From Flaccisagitta enflata (lineage: Eukaryota; Chaetognatha; Sagittoidea; Aphragmophora): DNA of 64,000 nt. Position 1 is the stretch's first letter. Each line of letters opens with the position of its first letter. The translations under genes and the position numbers were made by a program. The DNA lies in NCBI GenBank assembly GCA_965153355.1, contig OZ231126.1, forward strand, positions 37,138,001 through 37,202,000. Direction: 5' to 3'. The notes below the pieces were generated by a model. The model was not told the DNA's origin and made no database searches. It saw only the letters and a program-made list of their open reading frames with translations. This document shows, piece after piece, positions 1 to 17,544 of the stretch.

Positions 1-34
<34 letters not shown>
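1..34. repeat. (GT)17 microsatellite
   Basis: Perfect GT dinucleotide run at the window edge, probably continuing outside it. Non-coding. Confidence 0.95.
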
Positions 35-37
<3 letters not shown>

Positions 38-67
38 TCTGTCTGTTTGTGTGTCTGTCTTTCTATG

Positions 68-1310
<1,243 letters not shown>

Positions 1311-2025
1311 ATCACCGTCATTCATGCCCTAGGCCTCCCTTACGAATCCCATCTGGGACGCTTCGCCCCCCAACTAACGGCTGAGGCGATATTGTCGAGG
1401 GTGATAATCGAATTTGACGGGTTGCTAAACCCCGCTTGACCCGCCAAAGAAGAGCTGAGAGGGGTTCAACCGGAGGGGGCGGAGAAGGAGGAGGAAGTTG
1501 GGGGAGTGGGGGGAGTAAGAGCAAGGGTGGGGGGCATGAAAGAGGGAGAGGAAGACGAAGACGAAGAGGATGATACAAAACTTGAACGAGAGGATTAAGT
1601 GAAAAGGGAAAGAGGACTTGAAAGGTTTGACACCCCTTAAATGTCTGCGCTGGAGGAGTGTGTGGAGAATAGGCAAATAAGAAGCGCGAGGATCGAGGGG
1701 GATCGAGGGTTGGGGGAAAGGCGAGAAGATAACGGAGGTTGGAAAAGGAAAAGGGTCAGGGGCCCCTGACTCAGGGGAAGGGCAGTAAGATAACAGAGGC
1801 TTAGGATGGTGAGGGGCTGGGCAGTCCTAGAGCACAGGGGGTGAGAAGGCTGTAGAAAGGGGTTATGGAAGGAGGGGGCAAGGTCTGTGAGGTGGCGCGG
1901 GTAGAGGAGGGTTGGGGAAGACGGCGGGGGTTGGGAAAACAACAATTGAGAGAGGCCAAAGAGGCCACGAAGGGTCAAGGTGAGTAAACAATCTGTAAGA
2001 AGACGGCACGGTAGAAATTCAAGAC
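1311..2025. other. purine-rich intergenic stretch
   Basis: G- and A-rich on the plus strand, with GGGG/GGAGG runs. No conserved protein, RNA gene or TIR was recognised. Confidence 0.4.
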
Positions 2026-2340
<315 letters not shown>

Positions 2341-2865
2341 GATGATGATGACTCATTCTCCCATCGGCAGGAATTTGAGACCAGTAGAAAAGAGAGCTTC
2401 GTCTCGAGAGCCTTTGCCGGGAGGCGTAAATATACACAAAACGTGTTAGAAAAGAGAGGAAAAAAAGGCTTTGAATTGGCCACTCCATTGTTAAGATTGT
2501 TGCATCCTTTTATGCGCTGGTCAAAGGAGGAGGTGTAGAAAAGAAGAGAAGAGGAAGGAGAAAAGAAAGAGAGGATTGGTCAATATAACAAATCAACGCT
2601 CTTGTTTGTATGTTTGTCGAGGGAAAATTAAGATCGCGCGAGAGTGGATGATCAAGAGAGCGAGAGAGAGAGAGAGAGGTCAGAGGGGAGGGAAGGAGGC
2701 GGAAAATTGAAGATAGAATGAGAAAGAGCCAATTGAAGGAAGTGAAAAAAAAAAAATAAAAAAGCACGAAACGAGGGAAATTATTCAATCAAAATAAAAA
2801 TGATTACTAATGTATGCATTGTCAACTGGGTCAATGTTGAAAGAACCCGAACAGCTCGAATATAC
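2341..2865. other. intergenic, nothing recognised
   Basis: Contains a short GA run near 2660 and an A-rich run near 2745. No gene or TIR seen. Confidence 0.4.
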
Positions 2866-3094
2866 TTTTTAGTGGCGGACACACAACTCTATATGAGGCT
2901 TTGACCGTGGGTCCGTCCATGAGTACAAGTCGATAAATGGAAAAAACGAATGTTATAGACGCCTCTTGTGTAAGATAGGTGGAACAATATCCCTCTCTTT
3001 ACCTAAACTGAAAAATATGGAAGAGGGTCTTGTGAGCCCAAACTGACTAGTTACTACGCGCACCATTCCTGCCCGCAACGATATTGTGACCCCG
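2866..3094 (-). mobile_element. KH family copy 1
   Basis: Minus-oriented copy of the KH repeat. Its 3' hairpin lies at 2871-2888 (AGTGGCGGACACACAACT read on plus), followed by the typical CTCTATA and a run of GTCC-like words. The 5' end (near 3094) carries GTTGCGGGCAGG and a CACAATATCG block shared with copies 7 and 8. The interior at 2974-3070 matches the block at 63825-63928. Confidence 0.65.
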
Positions 3095-3773
3095 AGAAGA
3101 AACCTCTTTTTGCTAAAGAAAGGTGATTATTTTGAACGAATTAGGGCGAGTACATCTCATAATATTACATTCGGTACATGATAACGGATGCACTACAACT
3201 TAATGGCTGACCCTCTGACACACCGTGGTTCGCACTGATCCCAGCTTATGCGCCGTTGAGGTTAGTGCTCGCCGCTTGTGCTCATCACGGCGCGATTTAA
3301 TCGGAGGAGAAAAGCAGATCTCTAGATAATTTGTGTTCAGAATCGATATTAATAAATCTTTGAACTTATACAAAAGAAAAAAATTGTACGTAGCGTGTCG
3401 CAGATAATAACGTAACGGAGATAAAAATTATATCCTGAATGTGAAAATGGTGCAACGAACGATGGTTTCGAAATGCGAAGATAGCTTTGTGCATATCTTG
3501 TGTAAATTCCTCCGATGCGTCCAAATATTGCTTTTGACATCAATATGCAAATGAAGATAATAAATGTGGAGTTTCTATAATTTCGTGAGATGTATTTGAT
3601 ATCATGATTGCATAAAGATAGTGAAACCCCCCCCCCAGAAAAAAACCCAGAACAACCAAAAGAAGCAGCACATGAATCAAGGGAGAAAGAGAATGAATAA
3701 AAAGATGAGTCAGTCCTTACAGAATCATTAATTGTCAAAGGTAATGCGTACAAACCTCAAATGAATTAGCGAG

Positions 3774-3778
<5 letters not shown>
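3095..3778. other. intergenic, nothing recognised
   Basis: AT-rich, no open frame with recognisable content; a C9 run occurs near 3628. Confidence 0.4.

Positions 3779-3848
<70 letters not shown>
3779..3848. repeat. (GA)n microsatellite
   Basis: About 70 bases of uninterrupted GA. Confidence 0.95.
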
Positions 3849-4797
<949 letters not shown>

Positions 4798-4984
4798 TTT
4801 CATTCCTCTTGATCAAACATTGGAATCCTTTTCCATGAATACAAGAGTGGGAAGAAATGTCCGAGACGACACTGATCTTTTGTTTTTATCGGGTTTTCCC
4901 GTTTGGGCGAAGCTTTAATTCGAGTAGATTCGGGTTGTAATGTATTTAACCCAGCTCTCACATTGCCCAGACGCTAGCCCTGCC

Positions 4985-5043
4985 CCATACCCTAACCCTA
5001 AAACCATCCCCAACCCTAACCCTAACCCTACCCCTGACCCTAA
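4985..5043. repeat. interstitial telomere-like (CCCTAA)n block
   Basis: Several CCCTAA units interspersed with variants (CCCCAA, CCCTGA, CCCTAAAA), the C-rich strand of TTAGGG-type repeats. It is short and degenerate and has ordinary sequence on both sides, so it is an internal remnant and not a chromosome end. Confidence 0.75.
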
Positions 5044-5439
5044 ATAAAAACCCGCTTAGAAAGTTAGTAAAACAAAAGACATCATCGACTTGGACATGAG
5101 TACCCAAGAGTGCACCTAACCTCAGAATTTGATTTTGATTTTAAAATCTGCAAATCAAAACATTTTATATTCGCTCGATTTATCAAAAGAGAGCCAATAC
5201 ACGGAAGAAGCAGAGATTATGAAACAAGATTTTCAAGAAACAGCGTTTCAAGGACACACAACAAAAATGTCAGTGGTTGAGTAACGCCAGAATGAGGGGA
5301 GATAGTCAATGAGAGTAAGAGTGGGACAGTAAAGGAAAAAGACGAAAGTAGTGATCGAGGGGTAAAATGATGGAAAGACAGCCTAGCCACTCATCTTGTT
5401 TGTTGCGGTTGTTGTCGTCGTTGTCACAGTCTCATTTTG
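5044..5439. other. intergenic, nothing recognised
   Basis: No gene or element ends recognised. Confidence 0.35.
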
Positions 5440-5555
5440 TCATCGTCGTCACTTTCGTTTTCATCGTCGTCATCGTCGTCGCTTTCGTTTTCATCGTCGT
5501 CATCGTCGTCACTTTCGTTTTCATCGTCGTCATCGCCGTCATCGCCGTCATCGCA
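5440..5555. repeat. 36-bp minisatellite, about 3 units
   Basis: Tandem units built of CATCGTCGTCA and CTTTCGTTTTCATCGTCG, ending in CATCGCCGT repeats. The unit is a higher-order form of a TCG-rich trinucleotide array. Confidence 0.85.
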
Positions 5556-6320
5556 TGTGAATAGAATATCGCAGAGAGGGTCAAGCTTGACAATTCGGAT
5601 GAATGCTTCGGACCTCCTAAGGCTAATCGCTCGATGAAGATGCCCTAATCAGATAAACGTTTGCTCCGATCTAGCAAGAGATACCTCCCTTTTTTTCGGC
5701 ATCAGTTCAGATGGTTCGTCTGTCTGTTTGTAAATGACATGTATGTGATGTCAAATTTGTCTACGAAAGTGGGTCAAAAGCACTCTCTTATAATGTATTT
5801 TGGCAAACAAGGCGGTAGAGATATTTAAAAAACCGATACACGAATAGAAATTATAATTATGAGCCATGTCTTACATAAATATAAATGTAATGATATCGAG
5901 GTGGTCATGACATTGTCTATACAATCAGCTGACACTGATATTATTGGACTCGGGAAGAGAATGCTTCCTGACTTGTGTGCCTCCACTACCAAAATCATGA
6001 ATGGAAAAACATCCACGGAATATCCATCTCCTCAAAACATGTCCCTTTAAAATCAATATCCAAGAGTAAAAATATCGCCTTATTTCAGACTCAGAGTGAA
6101 ATAGGGATTGAGTACAAGCGTTGTTGTCCATTTTTCATGGGTTTTGCAATACAGATATCATTAAATTTGTAATCATGATGCACGGCAAGGTAAGAGAGGT
6201 GTCCTTGTGTTTGAGCACCGCATTGAGCAGGACATTTGTACCAATGCGACATTTCGCCTTGTCTTTCGTACATGTTCTGTCCTAATAACGCTCTGTAAGG
6301 GAACTGAACCGAAAAAAACT
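5556..6320. other. intergenic, nothing recognised
   Basis: Only short overlapping open frames on both strands; none recognised. Confidence 0.35.
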
Positions 6321-6514
<194 letters not shown>

Positions 6515-6720
6515 CACGTATATTGGGCCGGGAATTGTTCCTCTCTGTGAACCGCGGGAAACGCAAGATCGCGGGCAAAGGGAACGGAAGAAAGATATCG
6601 ATCTCCGAAATTATTATGGGCCCGCGGGCATCACGCGTGAAATACCCTTGACGAAGCTGCCAAGGACTCGAATACGCGTAGTCGCGTACGGACATATTCG
6701 AATTGCACTTAACGTACAGG

Positions 6721-7126
6721 TACTACTCGACTTAAAAAAGCCGCACCCTATTTTGAATTGATGAATAAGAAAACAAAATTTTGAACATTTTTCTGTTGAA
6801 GTGATTTTAAAGTTTTTCAAATTTTCTTTCATTCTAGACCAATCCCAGATCTGTATGTCAAACGGTTTAGGAGCTAGAGCTTGTCAAAGTTATTTGTTAA
6901 AATGCTCATTTTTCAATGGGATTGCAAACTGATAATGGCAATGCTTTTACTCATCCTTATGCCATTTACATAAACAAATAAAGCTAGAAATGCCAGATTG
7001 AAGCCAAATGAAAGATCTTTTCAAGAGCTTTTTAATGGTCTAAGATTTTAATTAGTTTTTTTTTTGAAATCCAGTATGACAATTTGCCATTTAAAAGTGC
7101 GGCTTTTTTTATTGAGTCGAGTTGTA
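6721..7126 (+). mobile_element. TA-MITE family, copy 1 (406 bp)
   Basis: Non-autonomous DNA element. It begins TACTACTCGACTT then AAAAAAGCCGCAC and ends GTGCGGCTTTTTTT then AGTCGAGTTGTA, giving inverted ends of about 24 bases. The outer TA at each end fits a TA target duplication, as in Tc1/mariner-type elements (family knowledge). The interior is clearly related to copies at 26349-26765 and 50822-51252. No transposase is encoded. Confidence 0.85.
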
Positions 7127-8202
7127 ATTCCTGGTAGTTTGTAAGACAGTAAATTGTACCTCTTACCTCCTTGATTTTAATGTCTGATTATGCCGTGGAG
7201 CATGACTCAACTCGAACTAGCCGAATGTCTTGATAGCGTCGAATACCACTATATTTTCAGGCGCTCAGTTTTTGGAACGCCTCGCTCTGTCAAAATCCTA
7301 GGGTCCCGTGCTTAGAAGATCTGGCCTAGATAACTGGCCTGGAAAACCAGTTTGTTGCTGGTTAACCGGCTCTATAAGAGAATGTGTCTGAAGGAAGGTA
7401 GGTAAAAAGGTAACGCGAAATTTGAGAAGACGCGAAATCGATTGAAATAGTAATTTCTGAGCATCACAGCCACTGCCTAGCCACATTACAGCACCCGCCC
7501 TGCCTCATACTGCCCTGTTTTATGACAATGTTTATATCACTTCTCTCTTTGAGAAAAAAATCACACAAAACTGACTGAATGAATTGGCTCATATACTTGT
7601 AATTCAGTCCCATTGTTTATTTCCTCGTGGAGCAAACTTGGCAAGAGGCTACGAGAATTTAACTCCCATAGCAGCTATTTCTTTCTCTCTTTTTTTTTTT
7701 TTTTTTGCGTTACGGCATTCGGAATTATTTAATGCAGTCCCTCTTGTCAGTCTGGTGTCAAGAAGAAGAAAATGCTCTGATTTAAGTTAGTCTAAGCACT
7801 GTACTTACAGTTGAACCCCTGCACTAACGGATGTCAAGGGATAACAAATTTTATTAGTTATGCATGGATCTGAATCATTGGCAACAAGAAATTATATGAT
7901 CATGAAGGGACCAATATTACATAATAAGTATCCATTGAAGGTGGATCTCCGTAACTCTTTGGTCCGTTTTAGCGAGGTGTTACTGTAACTGTTTGAATTT
8001 GTTTGGAACTGTCTGCTCCAGTGTAAACACACCCTTTTCGCTAATAGGGTTCTTGTCTCAATTCTATGTCTGTCTAGCCCCGACGCATTTGATTGGTTGT
8101 CTTCACGGCAAATATGATTAATGAAATTCTAGAAAACAAAGTTGGATGACCGTTTTGTCATCCATCACTTCTAACTAGTCTAAAAACATGAGAGTGAGGG
8201 AA
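7127..8202. other. intergenic, nothing recognised
   Basis: About 1 kb of AT-rich sequence with a T17 run near 7690. No gene seen. Confidence 0.35.
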
Positions 8203-8252
8203 AAGTGGGTGAGTGGGTGGTGGGTGAGTGGGTGAGTGGGTGAGTGGGTGAG
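8203..8252. repeat. GTGGGTGA minisatellite
   Basis: About six tandem copies of an 8-bp unit, GTGGGTGA, with minor variation. Confidence 0.85.
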
Positions 8253-8426
8253 AGGGAGAAACCGGTAAGTGGGATAGGAGGGTGGCTAAGGGAAACGTGG
8301 ATAGGATGGTGGTGAACAAAGACAGGATCATGGAAGGGTAACAGGAGAAGAAGGAAAGTGAGTTAATGGAAGATTGGAAGTGGGATGTTGAAAGGGGCAA
8401 ACGTGGAAAAACGAAGTGAAAATGTA

Positions 8427-8602
8427 CAGTAGGACCCCGCCTCATCAGTCCCATTGGGACTGAAGATTTTTCACCTTAATCTCAGGATACCTTTTAAAGA
8501 GAGGTGAAATCACATTGAAAACCACTATTTGGGACTTCGAAATGTTGACCTTTAATGATGGAGAACCTTTAAAAGCGGGACTGTTATTGCGGGGTTCCAC
8601 TA
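8427..8602. mobile_element. pogo/Tigger-like MITE, copy 1 (176 bp)
   Basis: Inverted ends: CAGTAGGACCCCGCCTC at the left and GCGGGGTTCCACTA at the right, each flanked by TA (8425-8426, 8603-8604). Ends of this CAGT..AACCCCGC type and a TA duplication are typical of the Tc1/mariner pogo-Tigger group. A second copy lies at 26116-26287. Non-coding. Confidence 0.75.
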
Positions 8603-10827
<2,225 letters not shown>

Positions 10828-11048
10828 AGTCTTGTGCTACGTTATTCCACGAGTGGCTATGTCGGTCGGTCTGTATCTCGGTTGCTCCGGCTGTCTGTCG
10901 GTAACACATCGCTTTTTCGTCGTTTACGAGCTGTTTTACTGTTTTACTGTTAAAACTTTTAGCATCACATTTCTTGCCTCCTTTGTCGCTGTACCTGTCC
11001 CCCCACACACAACAGGGGTAGTTGTGTGTATTTGACCTTGTTTTTTTT
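10828..11048 (-). mobile_element. KH family copy 2 (decayed)
   Basis: Degenerate minus copy: AGTC..GTGCTACG at the left corresponds to the 3' hairpin region, followed by GTCGGTCGGTCTG. The right end (TTTGACCTTGTTTT) corresponds to the ACAAGGCC 5' block. The hairpin pairing is largely lost. Confidence 0.5.
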
Positions 11049-11098
11049 CAATGGGAATGGTACAGTAATCCAGGGGGGGCCGGCAGGGTATCTAACAT

Positions 11099-11181
11099 GC
11101 CGTAAGAATTAATTTTTTTCTTGTTTCACACAAATTAATGTCAAATTAAGAAGAATTTGCTGTCAAATCAATTCTTACGGC
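11099..11181. mobile_element. small palindromic element, 83 bp
   Basis: Perfect 12-base inverted ends GCCGTAAGAATT / AATTCTTACGGC enclose AT-rich sequence. Outer TATCT words extend the symmetry. Possibly a very small MITE; no target duplication was identified. Confidence 0.5.
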
Positions 11182-12407
11182 CTAGGAAGATAGCTAAAAT
11201 TAATTTAGAATATAGAAAATTATTAAAAACAGATTGCAATGGAAATCGTTACAGAAGAGGTTGAGGAAACATTTTTTTGTTCTTAACAAAATGTAGCAAA
11301 GGATAACTCATCTATGTTTCACTTCATTCTCAACTGCACTATGACCCACAACAATCAGGTTGCGTTAGTAATCAAAGATTACAAATTGATCGAAGAATTT
11401 CTTGATAGTGAGTTTTTCTGACCATAAAAAGATCAAAAATCAAAACTAAGTGGTAGAATTTGTTCCAAAGAAAAAAATCATACCCTAAAAGAGCTCTTTA
11501 CACATTATCAGCCTCCTTCCTCCTCTGACAGTAATCAATTCATTTGATCTGGAAGTCATCATCATTCAACAGTCAACAACGCCCACGCGCTTGATTTGAG
11601 CGTGACAACGTCAACTCGAAAGTCATCCGCATTTGATCCAGCTCAGCACGCCGATTGCAACAACTCTATATGAGTGCGCAATTGCAACTCGCAAGTTTAT
11701 GCAGCCGTAGTTTATATAAATGATATCTTCATCTACAAATAAACAAGGCCAATACGTGAGCCGTGAGGATGGCTGAAACAAATGCGTAACCGACAAACCA
11801 AATGGACAGAGCCTCTTATTGATTGGCATACCGATCCAATTCTTGCTACTAACGGCTGTGTTTGGAGACGATGTTGCTAGGTCAGTCAAAATTGGCAGAT
11901 TATTCCGTGAGCTTAGTTTTTGCCCTGGACTAACTCTTTTTGCTACTATGTTTTAAGGACAATGTTGCTGCGTCGGCGTTTGACCAACGACCATCAAATA
12001 CCATACTCCATACGACGAAATTTGAGGAAGATGGGTTCAAGATCCAGTCGCGGGTCAGTCTGCATTGCAGACTCTGCATCCGCCGAATCGCCCGTCGAAT
12101 GATTGATCCGAATTCCGATTCATTGAGGATCGCGGAAGAATGTCGTCAATTATGAAAAAAGACTGACATCTCTCTGGCTCATATCGTGATCAATCCTTGC
12201 TTTTTTTTTTTGTTGTTGTTTAATCTGCGTATTAATAATATATCATATCAAATATGCGATTTTTTTCTGGGCGGAATTCTAATAGTTGAGAAAAGTATAA
12301 ATTCTTAAGCATGGCTTAATCGCTTTCGTTTATGCACGATAGACAGATGTTTCTGACGTGGTTGCGATTGCGTATGTTTTCATGGCGCCTTAGATTGATG
12401 CATCCTA
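11182..12407. other. intergenic, nothing recognised
   Basis: About 1.2 kb without recognisable gene or repeat. Confidence 0.35.
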
Positions 12408-12600
12408 TTTAGTCGCGGACACGCGACTTTAAACTTTGCTATGTCGGTCCTGGCATCCATCTGTCCCTCTGTCCGAAACTTTTTTTTTTTTGAATAATGC
12501 CTTTTTTACAGCGTTTTGATTCATTGTAAGGTATGCAGGTGTGAAATATTGTTGTACTGCTTTTTGATGTACTACCCCTGCCCAACTGTCCGTGACTTTT
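12408..12600 (-). mobile_element. KH family copy 3
   Basis: The 3' hairpin at 12411-12428 is a perfect stem, AGTCGCG / CGCGACT, with a four-base loop. The 5' key on the minus strand near 12590 reads AGTCACGGAC, matching 9 of 10 bases of the hairpin word AGTCGCGGAC, and is followed by GGGCAGGGG. Confidence 0.65.
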
Positions 12601-12854
12601 TCCCTGTTTTGGGCTTGTAATGCTCACATGCATCTGTGTTATGAAACAATTCCCCAATCTTGACCCCAGATTTGGTGTGAAACACCTTTCACGTAGTCCT
12701 CCTTCACAACCGATCTAACTTGAGTAAACTGGAATTGATCCCATATAGAATTGAAATTCATTTGATCTCACACCGAAATTTGATATTTGATAAGTGATTG
12801 ATATCAACCAAGTTGAAGTTAGTTAAGGAGAAACTGAAAGAAACAGGAGAGAGC

Positions 12855-12907
<53 letters not shown>

Positions 12908-13106
12908 TAGATGATTGCTACCTTATTGCTTTGGAAATATTGATCCTGGACAAGCAGTGAAAAATTCTTGAGATCCTTTTCGGAACTTTTTTTTATATTC
13001 CTTCAACTTTTTTTTATATTCCTTCAATTTTTGTCTTATTTCAAACGCAGGACGAAAGATGATGTAGAATGTTCCTCTAGCAAAGATTTTTGAAATTTCA
13101 GCTGAG
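12601..13106. other. intergenic with (GA)n and a 21-bp duplication
   Basis: Contains a GA run at 12857-12902 and two adjacent copies of a unit of about 21 bases containing ATATTCCTTCAA at 12987-13027. No gene seen. Confidence 0.5.
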
Positions 13107-13109
13107 TCC

Positions 13110-13184
<75 letters not shown>

Positions 13185-13580
13185 TTTATCTTCTTCTTTT
13201 TCTTCTCTTCTTCTTCTTCTTCTTCTTCTTCTTCTTCTTCTTCTTCTTCTTCTTCTTCTTCTTCTTCTTGTTCCTTCTTCTCGTTCTCCTTGTTCATCTT
13301 CTTGTTCTTCTTCTTGTTCTTCTTTTTCTTCTTCTTCTTCTTCTTCTTCTTCTTCTTCTTCTTCTTCTTCTTCTTCTTCTTCTTCTTCTTCTTCTTCTTC
13401 TTCTTCTACTTTTTCTTCTTCTTTTCCATTTTCACTTTTCTTTCGTTTCTGTTTCAGCGGTTTTGCGATTTTTTTTTGTCATCACTTATGAATTTGGAAG
13501 AAATGTTGAGGCTTAGCGCAAAAGTGCCTTGTTTTCATAAAATACTTTCATTAAATTGAAAAGTACACGAGAGAGGAAGA

Positions 13581-13650
<70 letters not shown>
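13107..13650. repeat. (TTTC)n, (TTC)n and (GA)n arrays
   Basis: TTTC tetranucleotides at 13107-13190 merge into TTC trinucleotides to about 13418 with TTG interruptions, then after about 160 bases comes a GA tract at 13586-13650. The pyrimidine/purine strand asymmetry is complete over about 300 bases. Confidence 0.95.
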
Positions 13651-14762
<1,112 letters not shown>

Positions 14763-16411
14763 TAGAGGATAAGGAGGAGGAGGAGGGAACTTTCTCCTTA
14801 CACTGCAAATATCAAATTCCTGCGATGAAGGTTCGGAACTTCGGACCAAAATGGGAGATGAAGGAAAAAGATGAAGGAAGCGGGAGAGAGAAAGGTAGAA
14901 AAAAAAATGGACAGAACTTTGAAGATGAGATCATAAGTGCAACATCATAAAAGAAAAGTAAAGAGAAAAGATGATCAATTTTGGAGAGAAAACGAAAGAA
15001 GAAAGTGAAACCACAGAAAAAGCGAGACCACAGATGAAAAGAAAAGTGAAAGATCAGCGAGGGAAAAATTAGACGAAAGAAAATAGAATCAAAGGAATCG
15101 ATCATGCCTTAGCATGCCATGATCTGAAGCTATCTGCAATGCTTACAAGATGTACAATCGGAGGGAAAGACTTGCTATGATTTTGGGGTGGGGGGTGGGG
15201 GGGAGTTAAAAAGATGTTCCAATTATTGGTGCGGGAAAAGGTTCCACGGCCGACGAAGGGACAAACCAATCGAAAAACCAACCCATCGATCTGCGTTTGC
15301 GATAGAAGGAGGGGAAGGCAACGAAAAAGAAGAGAAAAAAAAAAAAAGAATGAAAAGAAGGAAAGCGTGTGCTGAAGCACGATTTAGTAAAGAGACAAGT
15401 AGCGCATCACGATCCAAGATGAGGATTGGCAATCGCGGGGAACATCGGAAGGCCGAAAAGAACAGACGGAAGGAAGGGCACATCGAGATCGATCGCAATC
15501 GAATCTGCACGATCTAATCGCCGATTGTGAGTGAAATAGTCATTGCCGGAGTTATAGATGAAGAGCAGTTATACTACTCACATACATGATTGTGCACCAA
15601 CATACAGAGGAGCACAGCTAGATGTAAACGCCCGGCACATATATTACCTTACCCCCATCTGCACGATGTTTTGGGGAATTCCATAAATTGACGGCCTCAA
15701 TCCCGTCAGGAATTCCGTTTTAAAATCAATAATGGATTTAATGCAATCAGAATGCACGGATGGTGCATGAAAATACAGTATAATACACTGATAAGCAATC
15801 ACTGAAGAAAAACTCAATGTGTCTCCCATTTTTTGACTCTTTGTTTAACTTAGTAGCCCTATTGCTGTCAGATTTGCCTAACAACCAATGTCTTTGTCTT
15901 TATCATCCAAGGCTCTTTGAGAACTGTGGATTCAAAAAGGAAACAAATACATCTTTTTTACATGTCCCTCTTGCCTTATGCAATACGTAAATGATACAAG
16001 TCAAAAACAGATTAGATTCAAGTCCATCTTAAAGCGGTGCATAAGAAAAAAAAAACAATAAAAGAGAGAGAGAGAGAGATCAATGAAGTGGAAATTTACC
16101 ATAAAAGGAGAGACCAAAGTCACCAAGTTTTAAATGATAAAGTTCAGGCATGTTGTTCCACTTGTTATGTGGAGAGAAATGTCAGACTGCTTAGCTTAGT
16201 TGGCCATTCAACTATTCAAGAACCCAAAACTGTGTCTGTAGTCATGCCACAATTGAGCAACAAGTAGTTTTACAAGTAAACAAATAGGCTAAATTGCGAC
16301 AGTAATTGACATCGTTCCGTTGTAGACATACTCATCTTACAGTGCGCATAGAGCCAGAAAAGCCAGAATGTGTGCTCGATACGATAGGTAAAAAAAACCT
16401 AGTAAGCAGCA
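14763..16411. other. intergenic, nothing recognised
   Basis: Purine-rich to about 15400. Overlapping open frames of about 95-110 codons exist on both strands at 15188-15517, but they are Lys/Glu/Arg-rich or Phe/Ser/Leu-rich composition artefacts without a domain. A short GA run occurs at 16063. Confidence 0.4.
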
Positions 16412-16546
16412 GGAAAACAAGGCCAAGTAGGCCAATAGGTGCGACGTGTGGATCGTCGAACGAATGCGTTACAGACCAACCAACCGACAGACCAACCAAC
16501 CGACGGACACAGCCAGTTATAGAGGTGCTTTATCGCACCTAAAAAG
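16412..16546 (+). mobile_element. KH family copy 4 (AGGTGCGA variant)
   Basis: Starts with ACAAGGCCAAGTAGGCC and carries the 5' key AGGTGCGA at 16437-16444. The interior has ACCAACCAACCGACAG repeats. The end is TTATAG followed by a hairpin at 16523-16540 with stem AGGTGC / GCACCT, then AAAAA. The 5' key is the exact reverse complement of the hairpin's 3' arm (TCGCACCT). This is one of the clearest examples of covariation in the family. Confidence 0.75.
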
Positions 16547-16704
16547 AAGGGAAATAAGTCGGAAAAAACTGTAACAAAGAGGTGGCAAAAATCAAATAAG
16601 AAGAAAGATAAGAAAGGTTAAACATTCAGTTAAGAAAACCGGCAGATACGCTTAGGGCCAAAAGATTTTTAGGGGGAACCGCCTAAAAAAAGATAAAAAG
16701 ATTC

Positions 16705-16810
16705 TTAGTTGCTTGCACGCGACTCGATGATCAGCCATGTCGGTTGGTCGGTCTGTCCGTTGGTCAATCCGTTAGACCGTCCCTTGGTCACAGTCTCAGA
16801 GAGAAAGGGA
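16705..16810 (-). mobile_element. KH family copy 5 (3' part)
   Basis: Hairpin region AGTTGCTTGCACGCGACT at 16707-16724 followed by GTCGGTTGGTCGGTCTGTCC. The 5' end was not found. Confidence 0.5.
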
Positions 16811-17268
16811 GACAGACGGAGAGCAAGGTGTCATTGCAACGAACGCTTTGAAGTTAAGAGAATCAACTTAATTGACAAGATTGACCTAATTTCTTTAAGC
16901 TTGATACATCAATGCATTTTTCCTTCTTTGGGTGCGGTGATTCAAAATGCAGCACCAATTATCAATTCATGAAACGTTTTATTGTTGTTGTGGTCGCTAA
17001 TTAGAGACAGCGAGACAATGATATTCATTAGAGCTGTAACACAAGTGTTTCAAATCCAAGTCATATCTTTTATGTTCGTCTTAGTATAATATCTGGCAAA
17101 TTGTTGGATTTATGGTCATGAAGTGCTGTCTACGTATGCCACAAATGTTTCCATGCTTAAGCATTCATCTTATAAGACCGATTCGTGTATCTTCGAAGAG
17201 GCATTACTCATTTTACAAACCCATCATTACAAAGTGCTCTCCTCGTTTAACTACGAAAACCAATGAAA
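16811..17268. other. intergenic, nothing recognised
   Basis: AT-rich; no gene or element ends recognised. Confidence 0.35.
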
Positions 17269-17469
17269 CTACATAGGAAGTGTATATCCGCCAAAGCCCG
17301 TCAGGGCATCGTTTACGACAACCACTGACCCATCGCCTGAAACGATACCTGCAGTTTGGCTTCGGCCAATGGAAGAAAATTGGATATAAACAAACAGACC
17401 CCCTTCGGATCTACGAGTAGTAGAAATGGGCCAAAATACCTTTCCAACCACCGGTCCAAAGTGTACTAT
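17269..17469 (-). CDS. candidate terminal exon, unknown protein
   Basis: Weak candidate. On the minus strand a pyrimidine tract (the (GA)n at 17500-17542 read as CT, then TTCTTTTTTGCC) precedes a GTACAG acceptor at 17470, after which 66 codons run open to a TAG stop. The predicted peptide has ordinary mixed composition (ending LTGFGGYTLPM) and is not made of simple repeats. No domain was recognised, and a 200-base open frame can occur by chance. Confidence 0.2.
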   Translation of the reverse strand: MVHFGPVVGKVFWPISTTRRSEGGLFVYIQFSSIGRSQTAGIVSGDGSVVVVNDALTGFGGYTLPM

Positions 17470-17495
17470 CTGTACCAGTAAACCCGGCAAAAAAG

Positions 17496-17499
<4 letters not shown>

Positions 17500-17542
<43 letters not shown>
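17500..17542. repeat. (GA)n microsatellite
   Basis: About 42 bases of GA; another short GA run lies at 17804-17834. Confidence 0.9.

Positions 17543-17544
<2 letters not shown>

Noticed and set aside
4985-5043. A true telomere
   Set aside because: The block is short, degenerate and internal, with ordinary sequence on both sides.
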